From a virus, in IMG/VR virus record IMGVR_UViG_3300048999_000056, positions 1 through 64,000 of that record: a DNA stretch of 64,000 nt; one strand, written 5' to 3'. Position numbers and translations under genes: made by a program. Numbering within the stretch: position 1 is the first letter of the stretch; every line of letters begins with the position of its first letter. The notes beneath the pieces are model-generated. The model searched no databases and was not told the origin of the DNA. It worked only from the letters and a program-made list of their open reading frames with translations. Below, in pieces: positions 38,883 through 47,736 of this stretch.

Positions 38883-39019
38883 TGGCAGACGATAACGATG
38901 ACTGGAGAAATCCGTTGCTCGGCACAACCGGCGTCTTGGCTGTCGTCATGGTGATCGGTCTGGCAGCTCTCGGGATCGGCGGATTGACGACGCTTATTCG
39001 TTGGGCGGTGACGCCATGA
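38882..39019 (+). CDS. Small single-span membrane protein
   Basis: This 45-residue protein begins in a TGATG overlap with the spike stop and ends overlapping the next start as ATGA. After an acidic N-terminus (MADDNDDWRNP) there is one membrane helix (GVLAVVMVIGLAALGIGGL) and a short basic end. A membrane mini-protein in the middle of the baseplate operon is unusual. Function unknown. Confidence 0.5.
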   Translation: MADDNDDWRNPLLGTTGVLAVVMVIGLAALGIGGLTTLIRWAVTP

Positions 39020-39465
39020 GATATCGCAAGTTGACAGCGTCCGGCGATATGCAGTTCGGCCAACAGCAAGCCGACTTCTGGATCAACACGCCTGAAGCGG
39101 TGGCGCAGGCTGTCCAGACGCGGTTGCAGCTGCAGCTTGGAGCGTGGTTTCTCGATACGGATGACGGCATGGACTGGCAAGGGTCCGTGCTCGGCAACAG
39201 AACCTCGCCGATTCGCGACGCCACGATCCGCGCTCGTGTGTTGACGACGTTTGGCGTCAATTCAATCGACGGTTATGCATCAGGCTTCAATCCGAACAAC
39301 CGAGCGTTCGCGGCGCAGTTCTCGTTGGATACCATCTACGGCAAACTCGATCTGTTGAAGACAACATTCTTGACGCCGACCGGCCCACGTCCGCCGATAC
39401 CACCATTTAACGTTGGCGCTAACGTGTTGAATGACACGCAGGTCAACGTCACCTGGAGCGGCTAA
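39016..39465 (+). CDS. Baseplate wedge protein (gp25/gp46-like) ending in a partial FN3 domain
   Basis: Read from the ATG at 39016, this is a 149-residue protein. The body (about 1-115) fits the gp25/Mu gp46-like wedge family that nucleates sheath assembly: FGQQQADFWINTPEAVAQAVQTRLQLQLGAWFLD-type helix and strand, then SPIRDATIRARVLTTFGVNSI. The last 20 residues (FNVGANVLNDTQVNVTWSG) are the first two strands of a fibronectin type III domain whose remainder is encoded, in the same frame, after the TAA stop at 39463-39465. See the finding on the split domain. Confidence 0.8.
   Translation: MRYRKLTASGDMQFGQQQADFWINTPEAVAQAVQTRLQLQLGAWFLDTDDGMDWQGSVLGNRTSPIRDATIRARVLTTFGVNSIDGYASGFNPNNRAFAAQFSLDTIYGKLDLLKTTFLTPTGPRPPIPPFNVGANVLNDTQVNVTWSG
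39455..39458 (+). promoter_or_regulatory. Ribosome binding site GGAG inside the wedge gene
   Basis: GGAG lies within the codons for Trp-Ser of the wedge protein, seven bases before the ATG at 39466. It supports independent initiation of the fibre protein directly after the TAA stop rather than obligatory readthrough. Confidence 0.6.
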
Positions 39466-41667
39466 ATGTCAGGCACAACTACCTATCAAGTCCGCTACCG
39501 CGTCAAAGGTTCAACGACGTGGATCAACTATGGCCAGCCGATAACGGACTTGACCGAGGTCATATCCGGGCTGAAACCCAACACGACGTATGAAATGGAG
39601 GTTGTCGCAACCAATCCGCAAGGTGCGGTTGCATCGAACATTATCACGTTTACCACTGGCAGTTCGGTGCCGCCATCGGTGCCCGGCCTGCCGATCGCCA
39701 GCGGGATCAGTACGACATCGCTTGTGCTCAACTGGCCGGCATCGTCCAGCGGTGCCCAACCGATTTTGTACCAGCCGCAGTTCCGGGTGCACAATACTGG
39801 TAGCTTCGTCAATGTCGGTCTGCAAAGCCTGTCGCAATCAGTGACGGTCACTGGTTTGTCCGCGAGCACAAGCTACGATTTTCGGGTGATTGCCACCAAC
39901 AGCAACGGATCGGCGACTTCTGCAACCCTGACGGTCAGCACGGCGGCGATCGGCACTGCGCCCAGCTCGCCAACCAGTCTACGGGCAACAAACGTCACGG
40001 CGAGCGGCCTGACATTGTCCTGGGTAGGTTCAACAGGCACGCCACCGATCACCTACCAGCCACGCTACCGTCTTGCAGGCACGACCAACTTCGCCACGTT
40101 CGGCCCGGCGATCAGCGGCACGACCGTCAACATTACTGGATTGGCGGCGAGCACCAATTACGAATTTCGGGTGGATGCAGTCAACTCTGTGTCCGCAACA
40201 CCTTCAGCGATCTTGCCGGTCACGACGATTGCTTCGACCATTGCACCTTCGGCGCCAAGCGGGCTGACTGCGAGTAATCAGTCGCAGACTGGCATAACGG
40301 TGTCGTGGGCTGCCTCGACCGGCACGCCAGCGCCGACGTATCAGCTACAGTATCGTGTCGGCGCGACCGGCGCATTTGCCAACTACGGCGCGCCGATCAG
40401 CGGCACGTCTGTCAACGTGACAGGACTGGTAGCGAGCACGACATACAACTTCCAGGTTGTGGCGTCCAACAGCGCCGGTTCTGCGACCTCGACGGTCCTG
40501 TCGGCTGCGACGACCGGCGCACCTGTAGCGCCATCCGCGCCGCTCAATCCAACGGTTGGCACGGTGACAAGCAGCTCGATCGCGGTGTCATGGACGCATC
40601 CGGCACAGGGCACCGATCCGCTGCAATATCAGTTGCAATGGCGCCAGCATCCGGCGGCAGGTTCTGTCGCCGGCTTGTTCAATGAAGACTTCAGCGCGCT
40701 CGATATCAGCGAAACAGGCGGCGCCGTTCCGTCTGCGACGATTACACCGGCTTCCGGCGGCTCGATCACCGATCCATCCGGCAACGTGTGGACGATTAGC
40801 AGCGGTGCTGTATTCGAGAATGGATCGGCTGCAGGTTTTACGGCCAATGTTGCAGAAGTGGCATTGGTCAACGGCGTTATCTGGCACGAGAACAACACTA
40901 ACCAGTGGTATTCGTGGTCGCCACCTTCAACGTGGAACCCCGGCACCGATCCGACCGGCGGAACCGGAACCGGCGCCTGGACGAATCACTACGCGTTCGG
41001 TGGTTCCGAGTATACGCTATCGGCGAACAACGAGGCTCAGTACTACGCCAGTTCTACGCGCACGCCGGGCTTCAATCCGTTCTCAGTCTCCGGCGGCGTG
41101 CTGACGATCACTGCCGACAGTGTGGCGCATACCGTTGCCAACCCGCTTGGGCTGCCATACAATTCCGGTGCGATCATATCAGCGCAGGAGAGCAATGGCT
41201 CCCCTGCGCCCGGCCTGTTCTCGCACATGTACGGCTACTTCGAGGCGCGATGCCAGCTGCCGAAAGGGCGCGGGCTGTGGCCGGCATTCTGGTTGCTGCC
41301 GTTGACTGGTGCCGGCGAGATCGATATCTTCGAACAGCTCGGCAATGATACAACAACGATCTACTGTTCGCTGCATGCGACGGTGGGCGGTGTCGGCAAC
41401 ACGGTGTCGCTGGGCTTTGATGCGTCGGCGGCAATGCATGTTTACGGCTGCGATTGGCAAGCTGACTTCATAACTTGGTATGTCGATAACGTCCAGGTAG
41501 CGCAGGCGCCGACGCCAAGCGACATGATCGGCAAGCCCTACTATATTCTCTTCAACTTGGCTGTCGGTGCTGCTGGTTCCTGGCCCGGCCCGCCTGACGG
41601 CACGACAGTCTTCCCAGCCCGCATGCAGATCGATTATGTCCATGTCTTCGACAAGAGGCCATTCTGA
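39466..41667 (+). CDS. Fibre protein with FN3 repeats and a GH16 glycoside hydrolase domain
   Basis: This 733-residue protein has four to five fibronectin type III modules (about residues 1-395), each ending in the LxxxTxYxFxVxAxN pattern, for example GLKPNTTYEMEVVATNPQG. A beta-rich GH16 laminarinase/agarase-like domain follows (about 400-733). The GH16 motif GEIDIFEQLG gives Glu618 (nucleophile), Asp620 and Glu623 (acid/base). YFEARCQLPKGRGLWPAFWLLP is also diagnostic. GH16 enzymes cut beta-1,3/1,4-glucans or galactans. As a baseplate-linked fibre it would degrade host surface polysaccharide. The gene has no FN3 start strands of its own: these lie in the preceding gene. Confidence 0.9.
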   Translation: MSGTTTYQVRYRVKGSTTWINYGQPITDLTEVISGLKPNTTYEMEVVATNPQGAVASNIITFTTGSSVPPSVPGLPIASGISTTSLVLNWPASSSGAQPILYQPQFRVHNTGSFVNVGLQSLSQSVTVTGLSASTSYDFRVIATNSNGSATSATLTVSTAAIGTAPSSPTSLRATNVTASGLTLSWVGSTGTPPITYQPRYRLAGTTNFATFGPAISGTTVNITGLAASTNYEFRVDAVNSVSATPSAILPVTTIASTIAPSAPSGLTASNQSQTGITVSWAASTGTPAPTYQLQYRVGATGAFANYGAPISGTSVNVTGLVASTTYNFQVVASNSAGSATSTVLSAATTGAPVAPSAPLNPTVGTVTSSSIAVSWTHPAQGTDPLQYQLQWRQHPAAGSVAGLFNEDFSALDISETGGAVPSATITPASGGSITDPSGNVWTISSGAVFENGSAAGFTANVAEVALVNGVIWHENNTNQWYSWSPPSTWNPGTDPTGGTGTGAWTNHYAFGGSEYTLSANNEAQYYASSTRTPGFNPFSVSGGVLTITADSVAHTVANPLGLPYNSGAIISAQESNGSPAPGLFSHMYGYFEARCQLPKGRGLWPAFWLLPLTGAGEIDIFEQLGNDTTTIYCSLHATVGGVGNTVSLGFDASAAMHVYGCDWQADFITWYVDNVQVAQAPTPSDMIGKPYYILFNLAVGAAGSWPGPPDGTTVFPARMQIDYVHVFDKRPF

Positions 41668-44600
41668 TGCCAAATCTGACGATCAACCTCGGGTCGCTGA
41701 CAGGTAAGACTGTCCCGGCTGCTCTGTATGGTTTCTCGACTGGCGCGCTCGCCGACAACGGCTTCGCCAATGCTGCAGCTACTGCCACGAAGAATGCGTT
41801 GACAACAATCAAGCCGACGCTTGTTCGCGTCAATGCAAACCAGCAAATTCCGGAGAAATACGGAACCGGCAACACCGGCTACACCAACAATTGGTGGAAC
41901 AACCGGGCTGCCTTCATGGACCCAAACCATACTTTTGTCATGTCGGCCGGTCCTTCGTCTGACACCGGCTTGCCTTACTCGGCCAGTCAGGAAGCGACGT
42001 ATGCTTCGAATTTCGCAACTGCAATGCGGAATGCTGGTCACGAGATAACAACTTGGGAGATTGGCAACGAGTCGCTCAACATCTTGCCTGATGTTGCGAG
42101 CTATCTGAATTATTACCTGCCGATCGCTCGCGCTCTGCATACTGTTAATGCCAACTATAAAGTTGGCGGTCCTGCCACGACATGGTGGGGCGCCTATGAT
42201 CCGGCGCAGTTTGCCAATGGTGTTGCGGCCGGTGACTGCGACTTCTACGAGTTCCACGCTTACAACTTCCAGGGCGTAACCGATCATGCGTCCATCTACA
42301 ATGGTGCCAAGAACTTCGGCGATGCAGACTCCATTCGGACCGCTCTGCGAAATACGAAGCTGGCGAATGTGCCGATCTTCCTGTCGGAGTGGAACCTCGA
42401 CGGTGACTTCAATACCAATCCTGGCATTCAGATCACCTATGTAGGCGCCATTGCGGACGCATTGCTGTCAACTCGTATGTGGCAAGGCGATCCGAACATT
42501 ATGGGCGCCGCTTACTGGGATGCTATCAGCGATCCAAAGTTCGGCGCGATTGAAACCAACGGACAGATCAACCCGCCTGGATACTACCTAGGCTACGCCG
42601 GTCAGCACATGCCCGGTGCAGAGGTCACGGTCTCCGGTGTGTCTGGCAATCTGCAAGTGCTGGCGACGAAGAACGGCAGTAACGTTGCAATTCAGCTCGT
42701 CAATTACGATACAGCGTCTGCGTCAGCCAACAACATCACCTTGACTGGTGGACAGCCGTCCGGTGCGATTACGCGTTGGGAGATCGGCAAATCTAATCAG
42801 TCAACGCCGAATGTCTCGACGCAAGCCAGCCTGTCCAGCGTCAATGTGCCGTCTGAGCAAATCGTCATTCTGACCTTCAGCACGGCAGCAGCGCAGCGCT
42901 CGTTGACGGTCAACGCGATAACAGGTGCGCAAGTCGGTTCGACATTTACCGTGTCCGGCACACTGACAAACTTCACGTCGGCCCCGACGCTGCTCTATTC
43001 TGACGATGGCGGCGGCACTCAAGCGCTGCCGGCCGGCGCGAATGTGACTGCAACATCATACAGCTTCACGCATCCGGCGCCGACAATTGCCGGCAACCAT
43101 ACGATCGTCGTGACTGATGGCACCAACTCGGCATCCGCGACATACAGCGTCGTTGACATCACGTGGCAGTCGCGACCGTTGACAGGCTCACTGTCCGACA
43201 CCGTGACAGGACTGGCGCCCTCGACCTCCTACGACTTCCGTGTATCGGCGCAGAACTCGCTCGGCAGCGGTCCGTTCTCAACCGTCGTCACGCGCTCGAC
43301 CGGCACTGTCGCGCCGACGTTGCCGGGTGCGCCTGTAAGCGTATCGTCTTCTGCTGTCTCGTCGTCTTCGGTGACGGTGACATGGGGGGCGCCGACGACA
43401 GGCAGCGCGCCGTTCACCTATCGCGTGCAGTCCTCCCCGGCAGGCTTGGGCACCTGGACCAATCGAGGGACAGGGGTTTCGGGCACAAGCCTGCCAGTGA
43501 CCGGTCTGGCAGCCGCTACGAGCTATGATTTCCGGGTATTCGCCACGAACAGCGTCGGCGAGGGTCCGGCGTCTTCGACTTACAACGTCTCGACCACGAC
43601 AGCGGCAGCAGCAGTTACGTGGGACCCAGCCAACATCGGCGGCGGCGCGACTTTGTCCAACAGCAACCTGACGGTGACAGCGAACGGTTCCACGACACCG
43701 GGCACAGCCTTTCAGGGTGTGCGTAGCACAGTCTCTCAATCGGCCGGCAAACTCGCCTTTGAAGTGACGACAAATGCCTTGACGCAGGACATGGAGATTG
43801 CTCTCGTCAATGGCAATCATGCCCAAACGACTGATGCTGGGGAGGATCAGCTCAACGGCATCGCGTTTTATCCCAGCGGCGGCGGTGGTAGTCAGGCGCC
43901 GATGTCGGTCTACCAAAATAGCGTTCAAGTGCTGGTCCCTAGCGGCTCGCCGATCTCGGATAGCCCCGGTTCGATTGTGACATTCTGCGTTGATCTGACA
44001 GCCCGGTTGTTCTGGGTTACGAGTAACGCGATGCGTAGCGTCTACGGCGCGTCAGCCTGGAATGATAGCGCCAGTGCCAATCCGGCAACCGGCGTTGGTG
44101 GCATACCGATCAACATCACGGGTGCATTGTTTATCTGCTTCTTTTCCTCAGAGGGCGGTGCAGTCGTCACACTCAATGCCGGCTCGTCCACATTCTCCAC
44201 TTTTGTTCCGTCCAGCTTCGCGGCCTGGGGCGGAACAGGAGCAATCACCGCTCCTGGTGCTGTGACAAGCCTGAGTGGCAGCCCGAGTTCTACAAGCGTG
44301 CAGCTGACCTGGAGCGCACCAACGATCGGCACAACGCCGTTTACCTACCACATGCAGATGTCGCCGACCGGCACCAACACGTGGTCTGATCAAGGCACGT
44401 CTTCGTCGGTATCCGGCACCGTTGCAGGTCTGACGCCTGGGACTGGTTATGACTTCCGCGTCTATGCTGCGAATGCAGCCGGCAATGGCGGGTTCTCCAA
44501 CACGATCACGGTCAGCACGACTTCCGGCGTCTCGGGCACGACGTTCGACGAAGAGTTTGGCACGCTGAGCCTACTCAATACGCGCAACACGGCGGCGGGC

Positions 44601-46526
44601 GGCACGTGGCAGCCGGCAGTCTGGTATACTGATGCAAACGGCAGTCCTGATGGCTACGGGATCGATGACGGCTGGTTTGTCAATCCATTCAACCCGGCGA
44701 CGCCGATCAACGACATATATACGATCGTCAGTGGCTCTTTGAACCTCGCGATCGAAGCCAAGCCGGCAAGCGTCGCTCCCTCGGCTGTCGGCAACAAGCC
44801 TTACATGACTGGGCAGCTGCAGACACAGCCGACATTTCGGCAAGCAGGCGGCTACTTTGAAGCGCGGCTTGCCTGTCCGAAGTTGGATGGAACCATGTTC
44901 GCGTGGTGGTTCTATTCCGACAACGGCAACCAGATGAACCTGGAGATTCCGACCGTCCAGGGCGGCGGTCAGTTCGCCAAATACAGTCTGTGGAACCAGG
45001 GCTCGCAGGCGATCGTCAACGAGTTCTACAGCTACAACATGGCGAGCCCGATCGACTGCACGCAATTCCACACTTACGGCATCGATTGGAACCCGCCAAC
45101 CGGACTGATGACGTTCTACATCGATGGCGCACAGGTTATGCAGGCGCCGATCCCGGCCGGCTTCACCGATCCGATGTACATGCTCTTGTCGAGCTACACA
45201 GGTTCGGCCGGCTGGTATGGTTCGATCACCAATCCTGCCGGGTTGCCGATCAAGATGCAGGTTGACTACGTGCGCGCATTTCCGATCGGGCATGGTCCTG
45301 GTAGCGGTGTTGCCGCGCAACCTGTCACGACGTTCCTGAGTTCGCTTGGCGTCAACGTCCATATCGATCAGGGTTTCAGCGCGAACTCATATATCACACC
45401 GCTGCAGTTCACCGGGATCAAGAACATCCGCACCGGCTACAGCAACATTGGCGGTGCCGTGACGGCGCACAACTCAGCCGGCGTAATGGTCAACGTGTTC
45501 GGTTCGTCTGATCTCACGAGTCACCTTGCAGCAGCGCGGACTCTTGCCACCAACGGCGCGCTGCTATCAATCGAAGGACCGAACGAGCCCAACAATTTCC
45601 CCTTCAGCTACCTGGGCAATCAGGGCGGCGGCTCGGGCACATGGGTCCCGGTAGCGCAGTATCAACGCGATCTTTATGCAGGCGTCAAAGCCGATAGCCA
45701 GCTGCAGAACTTCCCCGTGTTCCACGTTTCTGAGGGTGCCGGCGAGACGGACAACGTTGGCATGCAGTTCCTGACGATACCGAACGGCGCCGGTATCGCC
45801 ATGCCTGACGGCACGAAGTATGCCGACTATGCCAATCCGCACAACTACGTCTCAGGCAATCTGGGCGGTCAGTATGTCAACAACACGGCATGGAACGCTG
45901 CCGATCCGACATTGAACGGCTCCTGGGACGGGCTCTATGTGGAGTATGGGCGGACGTGGCGCGGCGGCTTTGCCGGCTACAGCAATGCGGACTTGCAGAC
46001 GTTGCCACGCGTCACGTCAGAAACCGGCTGGGACTCGACCTCGCTTGGCGAGACGATACAGGGCAAGGTTCTGCTCAACACCTACCTCGCGCAGTTCAAG
46101 CGCGGGTGGCGCTACACGTTCATCTATGAAATGTTCGACCAGGAAGCGTCATCGGGCAACCAGGGGCTGTATCGCAGTGACAAGGTGACGGCGAAGCTGG
46201 CCGCTACCTACATTCACAACATGACAACGATATTGGCTGGCGGGTCGAACATCGCCACGACGCCGCTTGCCTATTCGATCGCCAACCAGCCGGCGACTGT
46301 GCACGATCTGTTGCTGCAGAAAACCGGCAACGTCTATGATCTGATCGTCTGGGGCGAACAGGTATCCGGTTCAAACAACGTGGTTGTCAACCTTGCGGTG
46401 GCACGTTCCTCCATCAAAGTCTTCGATCCGACTGTCGGCACGGCTGCTGTGCAAACGTTGACAAATGCCAGCTCCGTGACGCTTTCGGTGAGCGATCATC
46501 CCTTCATCATAGAGATCACGCTCTGA
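41667..46526 (+). CDS. Giant 1619-residue fibre with three glycoside-hydrolase-like modules
   Basis: Modules in order: an N-terminal clan-A TIM barrel (about 1-410) with WEIGNES (Glu135 acid/base) and FLSEWN (Glu241 nucleophile); a partial and a complete FN3 domain (about 480-640); a lectin/SPRY-like beta sandwich (about 645-855); another FN3 (about 870-955); a GH16-like jelly roll (about 959-1205) in which the catalytic ExDxxE site is degenerate (LEIPTVQ), so it may only bind sugar; and a second TIM-barrel hydrolase (about 1215-1550) with IEGPNEPNN (Glu1307) and TSETGWDS (Glu1452). It overlaps the previous gene by one base. It is probably a tail fibre or depolymerase attacking a complex host polysaccharide. 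Confidence 0.88.
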   Translation: MPNLTINLGSLTGKTVPAALYGFSTGALADNGFANAAATATKNALTTIKPTLVRVNANQQIPEKYGTGNTGYTNNWWNNRAAFMDPNHTFVMSAGPSSDTGLPYSASQEATYASNFATAMRNAGHEITTWEIGNESLNILPDVASYLNYYLPIARALHTVNANYKVGGPATTWWGAYDPAQFANGVAAGDCDFYEFHAYNFQGVTDHASIYNGAKNFGDADSIRTALRNTKLANVPIFLSEWNLDGDFNTNPGIQITYVGAIADALLSTRMWQGDPNIMGAAYWDAISDPKFGAIETNGQINPPGYYLGYAGQHMPGAEVTVSGVSGNLQVLATKNGSNVAIQLVNYDTASASANNITLTGGQPSGAITRWEIGKSNQSTPNVSTQASLSSVNVPSEQIVILTFSTAAAQRSLTVNAITGAQVGSTFTVSGTLTNFTSAPTLLYSDDGGGTQALPAGANVTATSYSFTHPAPTIAGNHTIVVTDGTNSASATYSVVDITWQSRPLTGSLSDTVTGLAPSTSYDFRVSAQNSLGSGPFSTVVTRSTGTVAPTLPGAPVSVSSSAVSSSSVTVTWGAPTTGSAPFTYRVQSSPAGLGTWTNRGTGVSGTSLPVTGLAAATSYDFRVFATNSVGEGPASSTYNVSTTTAAAAVTWDPANIGGGATLSNSNLTVTANGSTTPGTAFQGVRSTVSQSAGKLAFEVTTNALTQDMEIALVNGNHAQTTDAGEDQLNGIAFYPSGGGGSQAPMSVYQNSVQVLVPSGSPISDSPGSIVTFCVDLTARLFWVTSNAMRSVYGASAWNDSASANPATGVGGIPINITGALFICFFSSEGGAVVTLNAGSSTFSTFVPSSFAAWGGTGAITAPGAVTSLSGSPSSTSVQLTWSAPTIGTTPFTYHMQMSPTGTNTWSDQGTSSSVSGTVAGLTPGTGYDFRVYAANAAGNGGFSNTITVSTTSGVSGTTFDEEFGTLSLLNTRNTAAGGTWQPAVWYTDANGSPDGYGIDDGWFVNPFNPATPINDIYTIVSGSLNLAIEAKPASVAPSAVGNKPYMTGQLQTQPTFRQAGGYFEARLACPKLDGTMFAWWFYSDNGNQMNLEIPTVQGGGQFAKYSLWNQGSQAIVNEFYSYNMASPIDCTQFHTYGIDWNPPTGLMTFYIDGAQVMQAPIPAGFTDPMYMLLSSYTGSAGWYGSITNPAGLPIKMQVDYVRAFPIGHGPGSGVAAQPVTTFLSSLGVNVHIDQGFSANSYITPLQFTGIKNIRTGYSNIGGAVTAHNSAGVMVNVFGSSDLTSHLAAARTLATNGALLSIEGPNEPNNFPFSYLGNQGGGSGTWVPVAQYQRDLYAGVKADSQLQNFPVFHVSEGAGETDNVGMQFLTIPNGAGIAMPDGTKYADYANPHNYVSGNLGGQYVNNTAWNAADPTLNGSWDGLYVEYGRTWRGGFAGYSNADLQTLPRVTSETGWDSTSLGETIQGKVLLNTYLAQFKRGWRYTFIYEMFDQEASSGNQGLYRSDKVTAKLAATYIHNMTTILAGGSNIATTPLAYSIANQPATVHDLLLQKTGNVYDLIVWGEQVSGSNNVVVNLAVARSSIKVFDPTVGTAAVQTLTNASSVTLSVSDHPFIIEITL

Positions 46527-46527
46527 T

Positions 46528-47736
46528 ATGTCCGGCACGATAACAACAACGCCCATCTGCACCGTAGATCGGCTTGGCATTCATGCGCCAAGCTATCAGG
46601 ACGTGCTGTCCTATTTGCAGCAGCAGTACCAAGCGATCTACGGGGCCGATGTCTATCTCGGGAATGACAGCCAGGATGGCCAGTTTCTGGCCGTGCTCGC
46701 GCTGGCTATCCATGACACGAACAGCATGGCAGTCGCGGTCTACGGGGCGTTCTCGCCTGCCACGGCGCAAGGTGCCGGTCTGTCATCGGTGGTCAAGATC
46801 AACGGCATCCGCCGGCTGATCGCGACCAACTCCACCGTTGACGTTGTGCTGGTCGGACAGAACGGCACGACGATCCTCAACGGCATTGTGCGCGATGCGA
46901 ACGGCAACAATTGGCTGCTGCCGCCGTCTGTGACGATCCCCCCTGCCGGACAGGTGACGGCGACGGCGCAGTCAGCCAACCCCGGCGCTGTCTCGCTCGC
47001 GGCGCGCGGCATCGATACGTCGAACGATGCCGGCACGATCCTGACGCCGACGCGTGGCTGGCAGAGTGCCAGCAATCCGTTGCCGGCGGTGCAGGGTGAT
47101 CCGCTGGAATCGGACGCAGCACTGCGCCAGCGTCAGACTGTCTCAACGGCGCTGCCGTCGCAGACTGTGCTCGATGGCATTGTCGGCGATGTTGCCAGCG
47201 TGCCCGGCGTGCTGCGCTATCAGGTCTACGAGAACGATACCGGTGTAACCGATATCAACGGCATACCACCCCATTCGATTGCGTTTGTGGTGGACGGTGG
47301 CGACGCCAGTCAGATTGCCCAAGCCATTGCGTTGAAGAAGACACCGGGCAGCCCGACCTACGGCACCACGACTGAAATCGTCATCGATGATCAAGGCACC
47401 GGGCATTCGATCAACTTCTTCCGGCCGACACCGGTTCCGATCACGGTCGCGATCACGATCGCACCGCTGGCAGGCTTCACGACAGCGACAGAGGCGGTCA
47501 TTGTCCGCGCCGTGGCTGACTACATATCGGCGCAACCGATTGGCATAGACGTGCTGCTGACCAAGCTGTATTCGCCGGCCAATCTGACTCCGCCTGTCGG
47601 CAATACGTTCAACATTGTGTCGCTGGCAATTTCGCGATCCGGCACGCCGACGGCGCAGGACGTGCCTATTGCCTTCAACGAGGCGGCAATTTGCACCACT
47701 GACAACGTAACACTGACAGCGCTGGTCAACCCGTAA
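46528..47736 (+). CDS. Baseplate J-like protein (gpJ)
   Basis: This 402-residue protein starts one base after the giant fibre stop. Typical of baseplate J: LGIHAPSYQDVLSYLQQQYQAIYG near the start, then AGLSSVVKINGIRR, SVTIPPAGQVTATAQSANPGAV, SDAALRQRQTVSTALPSQTVLDGIVGDVASVPGV and a C-terminal FNIVSLAISRSG. It forms the outer baseplate wedge. Length is normal. In most phages J directly follows the gp25-like gene; here two fibre genes of more than 7 kb stand between them. Confidence 0.9.
   Translation: MSGTITTTPICTVDRLGIHAPSYQDVLSYLQQQYQAIYGADVYLGNDSQDGQFLAVLALAIHDTNSMAVAVYGAFSPATAQGAGLSSVVKINGIRRLIATNSTVDVVLVGQNGTTILNGIVRDANGNNWLLPPSVTIPPAGQVTATAQSANPGAVSLAARGIDTSNDAGTILTPTRGWQSASNPLPAVQGDPLESDAALRQRQTVSTALPSQTVLDGIVGDVASVPGVLRYQVYENDTGVTDINGIPPHSIAFVVDGGDASQIAQAIALKKTPGSPTYGTTTEIVIDDQGTGHSINFFRPTPVPITVAITIAPLAGFTTATEAVIVRAVADYISAQPIGIDVLLTKLYSPANLTPPVGNTFNIVSLAISRSGTPTAQDVPIAFNEAAICTTDNVTLTALVNP

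Noticed and set aside
41667-46526. Possibility that this giant gene is an assembly fusion of two genes.
   Set aside because: The frame is continuous, FN3 linkers join all modules in the usual way and no internal ribosome site or frame change is seen.
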